DNA from: Sphaerolaimus hirsutus
Lineage: Eukaryota; Nematoda; Chromadorea; Monhysterida; Sphaerolaimidae
Direction: 5' to 3'
NCBI GenBank assembly: GCA_964036195.1
Contig: OZ038450.1
Span: forward strand, 13,270,701-13,334,700
DNA: 64,000 bases
The position numbers and the translations under genes are program-made. Numbering within the stretch: the first letter of the stretch is position 1; each line of letters starts with the position of its first letter. Positions 46,901-56,671 of the stretch are shown here, in pieces. The notes under the pieces are model-generated. The model had not been told where the DNA came from. It saw nothing but the letters and a program-made list of their open reading frames with translations, and searched no databases.

Positions 46901-47300
46901 GAATTTTTATTTTCTGACTATTGTAAAACAATATCAATACGGATGACCCTCCATTTACCTTGCGAAAAGCCGCCGTTTCATCCTCCATTTTTTTCAATTT
47001 TTCTGATATTTTTGAAATTTCGGTCTGCAACTCGGATTTTGTGTTCGCAGACATCTGACCCATTGCCGATGCGATCTGAATTTCCAGCTGAAATGTAATT
47101 GAAAATGTCAATTTACAGTGTGCGTGCATAATCAATATTCCTATATTTGGCTGCTCTAGGCAAATACAAAACATTTCAGTTTTTTTAACCGAATTTATCA
47201 ATTGTAATATGAAAATAACTGTGTGTAATTTGAAAACACAGCGTATGTGCAGCGATATCATGCAACAATGCCTATTAAGATGGATAACTCCAAACCGCAC
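43910..47300 (-). other. Nine stop-free, in-frame introns in the LINE-like frame
   Basis: Introns (lengths): 47088-47300 (213), 46788-46958 (171), 46335-46601 (267), 46056-46157 (102), 44979-45263 (285), 44634-44714 (81), 44342-44425 (84), 44129-44203 (75), 43910-44008 (99). Each starts GT (e.g. GTAAGT, GTGAGT, GTAAAT) and ends AG after a pyrimidine- or T-rich stretch; donor and acceptor phases agree. All are divisible by three and none has an in-frame stop. Their translation is rich in Y, C, H, I and F, like AT-rich non-coding DNA, while the flanking exon segments are ordinary protein. They may be spliced or read through. Confidence 0.7.
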
Positions 47301-48439
47301 CCTTTGGATGTAGTCCCCCTGCCGGCGCCTACTTTCCTCTAAATCCCTAATCAAGTGGGCCAAATAAGCAAATTCTTGAGCATTGGGTGTAGAATTGGGT
47401 GATTCCAAAAGTTTATCCTCTAAAAACCCAGCCATTTCATACGGGTGAAGGTTAGTCCCAGCCACCAGGTGTCCAGCTGACGCATGCACCGAAATTGGCT
47501 CCCAGTCAACCATTTCGGGTGGAGTCGTATCGCAGCCTGTGTTATCAATACGTTTAAATGTTTGAAACGTTCCAGTTTTGGCTATGTGCCAATATGTCAA
47601 TTTACCATATTTAATTAGTTTAGACGTATTATTATACATGTAGTTGTGCAAAGACGTAGTGTTTGTACACATTTTCAAATGTATCACCCACACGTTTAGA
47701 ATGGCAGAAGAACGACCAAAATCACCTTTCATGCGGGCTAGCGACACCATTTTTGTCGCTTTGGAAAAGTCCGTGCGAACCACTACGCCCGAATCAAGAC
47801 GCAAGAAGCCCGTGTGTGATGCGTAGTACCCCGTACATTTAGATGGGTCAAAACCCACTCCATAATTGACATAGGGCACTTCGTCACCGGAATCCTGCCC
47901 ATCAGTATTCGATACACAATCCCCCGGTTCAACCAAGGCTTCAGCGATTATTAGGGCATTGTGGTCACCCTTTTCAACAATGACAGGTTGTCTAATAGTG
48001 TCAGTCAGTTGCGTAATGGGATTGTCTGGTTGCGTAGCGGGCAACGTTGTTTCATGTACCGATTTGACCACCGAGCGAACAGATGCAGCCGTGTCTGGAC
48101 GTTCATCTTCCAAATTCGAATCTGCACACGTAAATCTACGTATACATACTGTGAAATATAACAGTGATTCAATGCACCAGCACACATCTCTCAACGTTCT
48201 AAAAACGTGTTGTGTAACAAACTCTTTAGTATTTTGCATGATATTTGTTATAGTCTTTGTCGACGTTTTGGTGGATAACGATTCATTCGTCGAAAATACC
48301 TTTACATCCAATGGGATAAAGCTCCGTAGACAACACACCAATGGGATAAAGCTCAGTAGACAACACTCTGATTTAGATCATTGTGATTAGATGCGTTTTT
48401 CATTTTTTTTCGTTTACACAGCACTCACCGTGAAACCCT

Positions 48440-48575
48440 GCAGGCGCCTTTTTGGCGCCCTTCTAAAGCAGGGCGCCACGGAAAAAGGGCGCCAAGCGCC
48501 AAGGGCGCCATGGCGCCTTTCAGAATGTGGGCGCCAGGCGCCAAGGGCGCCATAGAAAAAGGGCGCCAAGCGATA
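48440..48575. repeat. GGCGCC-array element, partial
   Basis: Units AAGGGCGCCATGGCGCC and GGAAAAAGGGCGCCAAG, the same family as 36707-36955 and 62469-62643. Ends unclear. Confidence 0.7.
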
Positions 48576-48588
48576 CGTGTAAATATGA

Positions 48589-49605
48589 TACAGAACACAC
48601 GTTGAAACCAAGAGGCCAGATCACTTCAAATGCTAGTCACTTCAAATGCTGTAAGGCATCACTTCAAATGCTTTTTTACTTCCTAATTCACTTCTCATAC
48701 CACTTCTAGCACACTAGCATTTGAAATGATGCACTACAGCATTTGAAGAGAGATTATTGGCATGTCTATAAACACATATACACTCCGGGAAAAATGTCTT
48801 TGTTTTTGTTTTTGGTGTTTTGGGTTCAGTTGCATACCAATCATCAAATATGGGTTCATTCGGGGTGACACTTATTTTTAGGGGTAGTTATAGTGTCGAC
48901 ACCCCTTAGTAGAAATATCGCTGTCCCCCTGCGTATATTGTTGATTTTGGCTACACTGAAAGTGCGGCACCTTCAGAATTTTGAGAGTATAGCGATCGGT
49001 AACCTTCCCGATCGGTAAGCTCTCGATCGGTAAGGTTACCGATCGGGATTCCCTCAGAATTTTTTGTTTGCTTTTTTGCAGTTCTCTTTAACTGCATAGC
49101 TGAGAGTTGGCATGGTGCCAACATTTCACATTTGTATACTCCGGTTACTTTACACCCTGCACGCGTGGTTCCCGCTGGAAGTGTGCCAACGATGGTTAGC
49201 GCGTCCGAGTTTCATAAAAAGATGACAAAATTGATTGTTGTTATAATGTTATTCATTAACATATTCGCATCGATGAATTTTTTTCATCTTTTCACGGAAA
49301 TCGCATGACTTAACAATCATTGGCACGCTTCCAACACGAGACATAAATCAGTGCGACGGCAGAGTATCATGTACGCCGAGTATACTATATTGAACACTGC
49401 CATAATGTCTGACCGATATCTTTCTCATGACTGGCTGCAAGTGATAGCCAAAAATGATGGCAGATAGCAGTGAGCACTATATAGCCAGCACAGTCATTCG
49501 CTTTAGGGGATCCCACTCACTTCTGAGGGGGTTCCAGCTGTATAGAGTGTGATCTGCAGTAGCACTGGTGCTTTCAGTACGTGTTTTTGTCCTGGAGTGT
49601 ACCTA
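48589..49605. mobile_element. Transposon copy A with TACACTCCGG ends
   Basis: Inner ends acactccgggaaaaatgtc (48779) and tttgtcctggagtgtacc (about 49588-49605) are inverted. 48589-49136 and about 49389-49605 match copy B at 57247-57704 and 58141-58586. The middle differs: A has 49137-49388, with a gtgccaacgat...aatcattggcac inverted pair. TA is the likely target. No intact transposase frame was seen. Confidence 0.7.
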
Positions 49606-49616
49606 TGTAATTCTAT

Positions 49617-49816
49617 NNNNNNNNNNNNNNNNNNNNNNNNNNNNNNNNNNNNNNNNNNNNNNNNNNNNNNNNNNNNNNNNNNNNNNNNNNNNNNNNNNNN
49701 NNNNNNNNNNNNNNNNNNNNNNNNNNNNNNNNNNNNNNNNNNNNNNNNNNNNNNNNNNNNNNNNNNNNNNNNNNNNNNNNNNNNNNNNNNNNNNNNNNNN
49801 NNNNNNNNNNNNNNNN
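49617..49816. other. Assembly gap, 200 N
   Basis: Second placeholder gap of exactly 200 N, between transposon copy A and a broken MITE. Confidence 1.
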
Positions 49817-49952
49817 GGAAGAAATTGCGCGCTTGCGCGCAAAATTTTTACATCGAAAATATTTAGAAAAATTTGCATTTTCCGGGACTTTTTTGATCTA
49901 ACCCCGGAAGGAGGGGGGCTGCAGCCCCCCCCCCCCTGGATACGTCCTTGGA
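49817..49952 (+). mobile_element. CAGGGACG-type MITE, right part only
   Basis: gcgcgcttgcgcgcaaaa, ttttccgggactttt and the closing C run with ctggatacgtccttg. The left part is in the gap. Confidence 0.75.
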
Positions 49953-50057
49953 TTTGAGATTGTAATTTTTTTGTTATTTCGGAATATGAAATTGGGCAAC
50001 ACACGGGATCGGGATTTTGGTATAGTGATGGTTATTGCAGACTTTCTTGCAATAACC

Positions 50058-52401
50058 ATGCGTAAATGTAAACAGTTTTGGATGGATGCGAGAAAAGTGA
50101 CATGGAAAATATTCGGAATATGGTCACATTATCGTGATATTTATTTAAAAATTTTGATTTTGCATTTGTTATTTCAGATTGTTAGCCGGCGATTGCATGG
50201 CCGGGTGTACCAAATTCGATTCGAATTCTGCAGCCATCTGCACAAGCATTTCGAAGATGAATACGGTCGGTGTGCCGGAACAATGGTGGGTGAATTTAAA
50301 TTATTTTTACTTTGGTGCATGCAGTGTAAAAATCTCTTAAATTTAAAACCACTTTTACTGTCTAGGATGGAATCTAAATACTTTTCACATCTAAATTTTC
50401 ATGTAGAAATTTGTCTTGTCAACATTTCACGTCACTCACGTGAAACTTTTTACATCAATAATTTAATACGCAGATATATTTCCGCAACGAGTCGGCGTCC
50501 ATTGCCGATAAAGACCTTCGACACGGCCCACTTCGTGCAACCAGGTGGCACTCCCAAACCCTCCACAGTGTGTAGTGTAAATTGGAAAGGAAAATTCAAA
50601 GTAAACTGTCATTTGTCAAAAATTTTCAGATATTGTTCAAATTTTTTTTTCAATGTTTTAATTTTATGGAGAGTTTACTTTGCATTACACTTGCAATTTA
50701 CACCTTACCTTACAATTCAGAGGGTTTGGGATTGCCACTAGGCGTTTTGTGGATAAAATTGTGCACCGAATGTGACAAAAATGGATATGGATGCGGTACG
50801 ATGGAACAACTCGAAATGATGGAACACTTTTCGTTCTATGCGCCCATCCCGGAAGGATATGAGGTTATTTACATTTGTAATTTTTTATGAATTTATTTTT
50901 TTTTATAACATTATATACCGAAGTATGTTGCTTTTTGGCGTTAAATATTTTAGTAATATGTAATATTATAAAATAAATTATAAATATGTTCACAATTTTT
51001 TTTTCTGTCTGAATTCCGGACTTGGGGAAACAATACCGAAATTGAGAGCAGATACTTGAGAGTATTTTGGGATAGGGATATGGGATTAAATGTTTTCTTG
51101 ATCTGGTTTTTTTATTTTTAGAGTGCGGTGTCCCATTTTGTTTTTCGGGAGGTATCGTGTCTGTCAACTGCCGGAATTTCTCTGAATCACGGATACTAGT
51201 ATAGATCTATGTTTAAGATATGTTACTTTACATTACGATAATCTCATTCATTTATAGGTGACAATTTACGCGGATAGATCGACGGAATTCGTGTCGAAGG
51301 ACGTCGTCAAGACAGTCGTAGACACCGCGTACGGGCTTTGGAACACGGGCAAATTGAAGAAATTAACGTTTTTCGGCTGTGGAACTTTCGAAGACTTGAA
51401 GGCTTTCTGCGAGGTATGTTTAACGTTCAAATGTGCAAAACCAAGATTACACCATTGTACATCTTCCATGTGAAAATTTTTACGTAAAATGTTTGGCGTA
51501 AAAAATGTATGGTTGTTTGGCATGTTTGGGGGGTTGGGAAGTTTGGCGAGAAAAATTTGACTTGAAAAGTTTAACGTGGAAAGTTTGGCGTGAAAAATCT
51601 GACGTGGAAAGTTTGGCGTGGAAAGTTTGGCGTGAAATATTTGACTTGAAAATGTGACGTGGAAAGTTTGGCGTGAAAAATTAGAATTGAAAGCCAAACT
51701 ATTCACGTCGGATATTTTACATAATCGGTTTGCGCCATCATTTTACGCTGATATGTATTTTCACGGTATGAATTTACATTTATATTTCATAATCTTAATT
51801 CGAGGGAGAATTTTACATAATCGGTTTGCGCCATCATTTTACGCTGATATGTATTTTCACAATATGAATTTACATTTACAATTTATCATCTTAACTCGAG
51901 GGAGGTAGTTCATTTTTCGTCACTTTTTCTAGGTAGTAGTTGTTCAAGGGTGGGGTACAAATATGTCGAATGTTCCCCCCCCCTAAAATGTTTAGGAAAA
52001 TGTAACTTCACGGGCACTTATTCGAGTATTTACTGTATACATGCCATGTATATATTTATTTACTTTTTTAGTTCAACGTTTACAATTTACAGCCGCTGGA
52101 CATTGATAACAAGCACTTATATCGCAACGAATTGGATCGGATGCGCGGGGAGCACTTCATCGGCAAGGTGGATTGTCAAAAGTTGTGCGAAATCGAGAAC
52201 ATCGATCAATCTTTTTGTTCACACTGCATGGACGATGCATTGCCGCTGTTCCCGTCGTTGCGCCAAAGAGGCCGCCACATTAGGTTATTGGATGAATATC
52301 ATGAATATGGTATTCACAGTAATGGTAAAGGGAAGCAGGAAGGGCACGTGGAAATTGATTATGATGATAGTGGAAAGCGTTCGTTTAAGGCAATTTTGTG
52401 A
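50058..52401 (+). CDS. Family-alpha gene 2 (5+ exons)
   Basis: Exons 50178-50285 (IVSRRLHGRVYQIRF), 50474-50544 or -50567 (IYFRNESASIADKD), 50742 or 50721-50863 (VLWIKLCTECDKNG), 51258-51413 (VTIYADRSTEFVS), 52072-52401 (FNVYNLQPLDID...KAIL, TGA). The frame is open back to an ATG at 50058, so the start is uncertain. It aligns exon by exon with the gene at 24089-26274, and the shared introns have the same phases. The intron at 50545-50741 is an introner absent from the paralogue. With exact removal the frame shifts by one; with inner sites (donor at 50568, acceptor ending 50720) it stays open and both element ends become coding. Cys pairs CTEC and CSHC suggest metal binding. Function unknown. 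Confidence 0.68.
50545..50741 (+). mobile_element. Introner-like intron K (197 bp), frame-shifting
   Basis: CAG|GTGGCACTCCCAAACCC at the left, GGGTTTGGGATTGCCAC and TAG at the right, a clear inverted repeat. Unlike the other eight, exact removal does not keep the frame fixed by the paralogue (ACC AG|G CGT leads to a stop). Inner splice sites CCACA|GTGTGT and TTCAG|AGGG do keep it. Confidence 0.8.
51480..51720. repeat. GGCGTGGAAAGTTT minisatellite
   Basis: Reverse-orientation units gtggaaagtttggcgtg and gaaaaatttgacttg, the same family as 20385-22190. Intronic. Confidence 0.85.
51712..51905. repeat. Direct duplication of about 95 bp
   Basis: The block from ttttacataatcggtttgcg through cgctgatatgtattttcac to atcttaa.tcgaggga occurs twice in tandem (about 51712-51806 and 51808-51903) with few differences. 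Confidence 0.85.
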
Positions 52402-52584
52402 TTGATTGATTGATTGATTGATTTAATTGTTTCTTTTCGGTAGTACGGTTCAAACGGCATCAGGAGTGTTATTTTGAACTTTCTAAATCGGTATTGGCGT
52501 TCCTGGATCTGTATTGCCTTGTTGACTTTTCATGGAAGATATTACAAGATTATGAGAGATACCGTTTGAATCCGTATTCACAGA
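52402..52584. other. 3' flank of alpha gene 2
   Basis: Starts with ATTG repeats (about 52401-52423). No other feature. Confidence 0.5.
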
Positions 52585-53113
52585 TAGGGTGTCAAATTTC
52601 CGTTTTCCGCAGTCAATTTTATTAAGTTCCGTTTTCCGGCTGCTGAAATTATTTTTCCGTTTTCCGGCCACCCACTAAATTTTACGTTTCCGGCGTATTT
52701 TTAGGTTTTCCGTAGTTTTACCGTTCTCCGGCTCAATTTCCACTTTTCAAAAATTTTTCCCATTTTCAATCTTTATTTTATATGTTTCGCCTCATTTTAA
52801 CTTTTTCTGGCTCAACTTTATGATTTTTGTGAAGCCAAAATTGTGAACATTAATGCAGATCAACTATGTGAATTTTATCTGTATCCAGCAAAATTCAAAA
52901 AAATTTAAACTTGCTTCAAAATTTCAGCAAATTTATTCCATTTTCCAGGTAATTTTCGCAAAAAATTACATCTATCCGTTTCCGTTTTTCCGGCCCCTTT
53001 TTACTTTTTTCTGCCGCGGATAATTTTCCCCCCCCTTTTCCGTTTTCCGCCAGTGCAATTTTATTTCCCGTTTTCCATGTACCTTTTCCGTAAAAATTTT
53101 TTTTGACGCCCTA
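52585..53113. mobile_element. hAT-like GGAAAAC-type MITE
   Basis: Ends TAGGGTGTCAAATTTCCG and TTTTGACGCCCTA; flanks TTCACAGA / ATCACAGG match at 6 of 8. The inside is ccgttttccggc-type repeat, the reverse of 5665-6128. Confidence 0.75.
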
Positions 53114-53120
53114 ATCACAG

Positions 53121-53585
53121 GTAGCAATCCCAAGTAAATAGGTTCAAACGATATCGATATAGATAATTGATATTTTTTCAAAATTTTCGATATCGATATC
53201 GATATTTGATTTGATATGGAACATATCTATATTCGCTATTAAAATATGGTCTATATTCGATACTACAAATTTGTCGATATTCCATATATATATATATATT
53301 TCAATATTTTCGATATTTTGCTTTTGGTATAGCCTAGCAAAGCTGCATATTTTATTGAGATAATATATATGGATGTACAAGTGATTTTAACCAGCAGTAT
53401 TCGATATCGTTTGAACCGTAGTCTCAAGCCCTTTCAAGTGCAAAGTAATGTGTCACATGTAAAGTCAAATGCAAAGTCAACTGTCAATTGTCATGCAAAT
53501 TTCAGTAATAAAATATTTTTGTTTGTTTTCATTGACACTTTACTTTGCATGTGACTTTACATTTGACACTTACTTTACCGTTCGC
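53121..53585. mobile_element. Orphan introner-like end with nested GATATC MITE
   Basis: CAG|GTAGCAATCCCAAG starts like an introner but is cut at 53133 by a GATATC element (ggttcaaacgatatcg ... cgatatcgtttgaacc, to about 53421). After it come tctcaagccctttc and the inverted pair acatgtaaagtcaaatgcaaag / ctttgcatgtgactttacat. No exons were found around it. Its right terminus is not clear. Confidence 0.5.
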
Positions 53586-53950
53586 CATTTACCGTATTCA
53601 CTGCGCGCGCCCCCAAATATGTCGAAATATCTTGTCATTTTCTATTGGTTTCAGTTTATTCATTAATGCCGTTAAGTTAATAATGATTGTCGTTATATTA
53701 AATTTCTTAAATTTGTTTGTTTTAGCGTAATCGCCCTACACACACTACTTTTCACCGTGATCGATGTGAAAACTGAAATGGCGACATGGCTCCATCCAGC
53801 CTACTCTTTTTGTATCTATGCTATATGTGCTTTAGTTTTCTAATTTACAAAGTCTTACTTTCATTAATTTAAACTCAAATTAAATTTAAATAAAATCGTT
53901 CAACCGTGTTCTTTCATTTACATGTCTTCACACAAAGCCTCGGTTAAAAA

Positions 53951-53986
<36 letters not shown>

Positions 53987-54355
53987 GCAAAATATTTTAA
54001 TAACCTCATTCAAAAAATTAGTTGTACTCACTGCTGTATTTTCTCTCCCTGGGGGTGATTGCTTCATATTGCTCCCGAGAGGGGGAGTTAAATGAGGGGA
54101 GGGGGTCATTATTTCGGTAGAAATTTTTTGAAATGCTACTACAAAATCGTTAAAATACACGAAAAAGTTATAGTTAATATTTTGTAGTAATTACACAAAT
54201 ATTTTATGTACCGTAGTTCATCCAGATACACTCAGGTGGTTCATTTTTACACACTGAAAATTTAAGGGGGTATAACTTTCTGCATTGTACGTATAAGAAC
54301 CCAAAACCATTTTTATTTACATTATCTATTACACTACATCTAGGGAGAGGGCACG
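53586..54355. other. Intergenic, microsatellite only
   Basis: A GT microsatellite lies at about 53954-53985. Otherwise AT-rich sequence with a short G-rich patch near 54080; no gene seen. Confidence 0.4.
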
Positions 54356-54885
54356 GCTGTATCCAGGGGGTGGGGGCGGGCGATACAAGAAAGTGACCGA
54401 AAAATTCGACTTTTTCAATGTCAGCGTAAAAAAATAATTCGCGCAGGCGCGCATTATTCAGCAGACATAAGGTATTATCATCAGATTTGCTCCATGTGGC
54501 CGCCGCAAATCTTTATAAATACACACAATGTTTTGCTCTTCGCTTCTTTGTATGTATATTTACATACATACATACATACATACATAGGTACATACATACA
54601 TACATAGGTACATACATACATACATAGGTACATACATACATACATAGGTACATACATACATACATAGGTACATACATACATACATAGGTACATACATACA
54701 TACATATACCGCGTTCCATGGCGCTGGCGCCAATGCCCATGGCGCCATGGCATGGCGCCTACTAATGGCGCCAGCGCCATTAAGCCACTATGTAGCTTCA
54801 ATTGTAGGGGGGGGCTGAGCCCCCTCCCTTGCCGCCTCCGTAAACAAGCATACCCCCGCTCAAAAATCCTGGATACGTACCTCAG
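54356..54885. mobile_element. CAGGGACG-type MITE with expanded CATA array
   Basis: Starts cacggctgtatccaggggg, ends tcctggatacgtacctcag, and includes cgcgcaggcgcgcat and ggcgccaatgcccatggcgcc. Within it, 54547-54706 is a tandem array of a 20-bp unit (ggtacatacatacatacata). Confidence 0.75.
54547..54706. repeat. 20-bp GGTACATACATACATACATA tandem array
   Basis: About seven near-perfect 20-bp units. It gives open frames on both strands coding only Tyr/Val/Cys/Met repeats, which are artefacts. Confidence 0.95.
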
Positions 54886-55003
54886 GGGGGGGGGGGTATT
54901 TAGCGTGGTGCTTTATAAGTTCATAGCTGAGAGGGGATCGTATTTCTAAGATATACGGCGCAAATAGATTGAAATGGAATGTAAACTGTCTATTGTCATC
55001 GAG

Positions 55004-55171
55004 GTGGCAATCCCAAGCCCAGTAAAGTGCCAAATGTAAAGTCAAATGCAAATATAACTGTATGATAACTTTACTAATAAAATCATATTTTTTCGTTTTT
55101 ATTACAATACTTTGCATTCGACTATACATTTAACAGTTTACTTTACACATTACAGGTCTTGGGACTGCCCC
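55004..55171. mobile_element. Introner-like element outside a recognised gene
   Basis: GAG|GTGGCAATCCCAAGCCC at the left and GGTCTTGGGACTGCCCC at the right; inner blocks cagtaaagtgccaaatgtaaa and tttactttacac also pair. About 168 bp, the size of the genic copies. No exons with matching phase were found, and the right flank lacks AG. Confidence 0.6.
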
Positions 55172-55634
55172 CGGGGCAAACGTTTTTTCATGTATTACGT
55201 TGTAAATATGTTCTTTCGTTTATTTCCGATGTCGTTATTTTTTCTGTAACATATTTCAAAATTAAAATGTAAATATGTTCTTTCATTTATTTTCGATGTC
55301 GTTTTTTTCCTGTCAGATATTTAAAAATTACATTGTAAATGATCATTTTCACTACTTCATTTTGTAAGTAAATAATGATTACAATTTTTTCAGTAAGATA
55401 ATCAGATATTTCAAAATAAAAATGTAAATAATCACTTTCACCACTTCATTTTGTAAGTATTTAAGATTTTTTCCGTTCCATAATGTGCTATTTTTTTCTA
55501 AACATTTCTTTCTTTTTTTGTAACAATATGTTTAATTAATAAAACGTAGAAGTTGATTTGTCATAATAAATTACAAATAATATAATAGCTATTGGCAAAT
55601 AATTAGTAAAAATTAAAGTAAAACAATGAATAAG
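55172..55634. repeat. AT-rich, tripled AAATGTAAAT block
   Basis: The block tgtaaatatgttctttc...tttccgatgtcg occurs twice (55200, 55267), and cactttcaccacttcattttgtaag-type sequence twice (about 55345, 55433). Local duplications only; no gene. Confidence 0.5.
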
Positions 55635-56131
55635 ACCCTTGAATAAGACCCCAGGGGCGTTATTATTTCGTATGAGGTTTTGGAGGGGGGACTTATTCAA
55701 GGGGGGTACCATTCAAGGGGGGGGGGGACTTATTTTTTCCTCAGAACGTCCAGGAAAAATTTCACTTTATTCATTGTTTGTATGCATTCCGTCAACACAT
55801 CTAATGCAGAAAATGACCAGTTCAACAAGAACAAAAACAAAGTATCCATCCTAAAATTCGTGTTCATCGGCGTCTGAATAATTCAATTACACATTGTCGT
55901 TATCACAAAATGTATCTGCTGTGCCGTCTCGGCCGTCGGCTAACATTCTTTTGTATTTTTCGTTTCACACACCAAACCCCATTTGCATTCGATGAATCAG
56001 CCCAGACATAGCTTTCTTTTTCTGTTTGTCTCGTTTTCATTTTCGTCTGTTGCTGATCGTTTTACCAAGAGGGGGGACTTATTCAAGGGGGCGGGTATTT
56101 TTCGAGGGGGGTATTACTCAAGGATATACGG
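55635..56131. mobile_element. Element of the TACCGTATT...CCCCC family
   Basis: From gaataagaccccaggggcg through repeated ggggggacttattcaagggg to tactcaaggatatacggtat. Same style as 57706-58142 and 58588-59578. Confidence 0.6.
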
Positions 56132-56339
56132 TATATACAAATCTCATATCGAAAATTTTTTCCTTGCTGAAAAAAACAACAACTGAACGGAATGGACAGA
56201 CAACTAACTGCTATGCTCTGGCTGACATTTTGGTTTGATGGTGCTTTCGAGATGAAAAAAACAACAAAACAAAACAAAGAAACATTTACAGTATAGTGTA
56301 TTAATTATTTTCTATCTATCATATCATCATTTTCCATCT

Positions 56340-56600
56340 TGTCCAATCTTTTCACGTCACAAGTCGTTTATTCGTCGAATCTTTTCACGTCACAAGTCGT
56401 TTCGTCATCGAATCTTTTCACGTCACAAGTCGTTTCGTCGTCAAATCGTTTCCTTCAATCTTTTCACGTCAAGATGTCGTCGGATCTTTCCACGTCACCA
56501 TGTCGTCGGATCTTTCTGCGTCAGATAGCTGTAATTCAAAAATCTTTCCACGTCAAAACTTTTTGCGTCAAACATTCCACGTCATCATTTCACGTTACAT
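56340..56600. repeat. CTTTTCACGTCACAAGTCGT minisatellite
   Basis: Tandem cttttcacgtcacaagtcgt units, then looser cacgtcaa units. CACGTC family. Confidence 0.85.
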
Positions 56601-56671
56601 GCTCGAGCTCTAATTCCGGCTTAATGGTGTTGGTTTTTTTCTCGTTTTTTTTTTCCGTTTGAGTCATTTTT

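Larger units (their letters stand above)
39105..48341 (-). mobile_element. Giant LINE-like element, EN + RT, one frame of about 3,079 codons
   Basis: A single minus-strand frame runs from 48341 (first ATG at 48237-48239) to TAG at 39105-39107, broken by one TGA (40008-40010). About 42320-41600 is an AP-type endonuclease: YQNVRSL, CLVETH, GGISIYIK, VGDFNGHIG, SVIDLCFSN, SSDHHA. About 41000-40040 is a reverse transcriptase: HKKGDRCNMKNYRTLGI, GGFRPNRRT, VDAVKAFDR, QGCALSPTLYAIY, FFADDIVLL, RYLGVTI. The C-terminal part has CVKC...NLNHILYIC, a zinc knuckle as in many LINEs. No RNase H was seen. The N-terminal 1,400 or so codons hold an RG-rich stretch (PRNFNSRGGQRRGQ), probably RNA-binding and comparable to ORF1, and unknown domains interrupted by nine intron-like segments. 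Two hydrophobic segments (YLLWLTVTITGILHIW, YFTVLLVVITLI) precede the endonuclease. Ends and target duplication not located. Confidence 0.85.

Noticed and set aside
47530..47700. Eleventh intron in the LINE-like frame (GTGTGG...ACACAG)
   Set aside because: Donor and acceptor phases disagree in the open frame, so it was left out of the count of nine.
49185..49215. tRNA-like A box (tggttagcgcg)
   Set aside because: No matching B box, no cloverleaf, and it lies inside a transposon copy.
54481..54801. Tyr/Val/Cys/Met-rich frames
   Set aside because: They are reading frames of the 20-bp CATA array.
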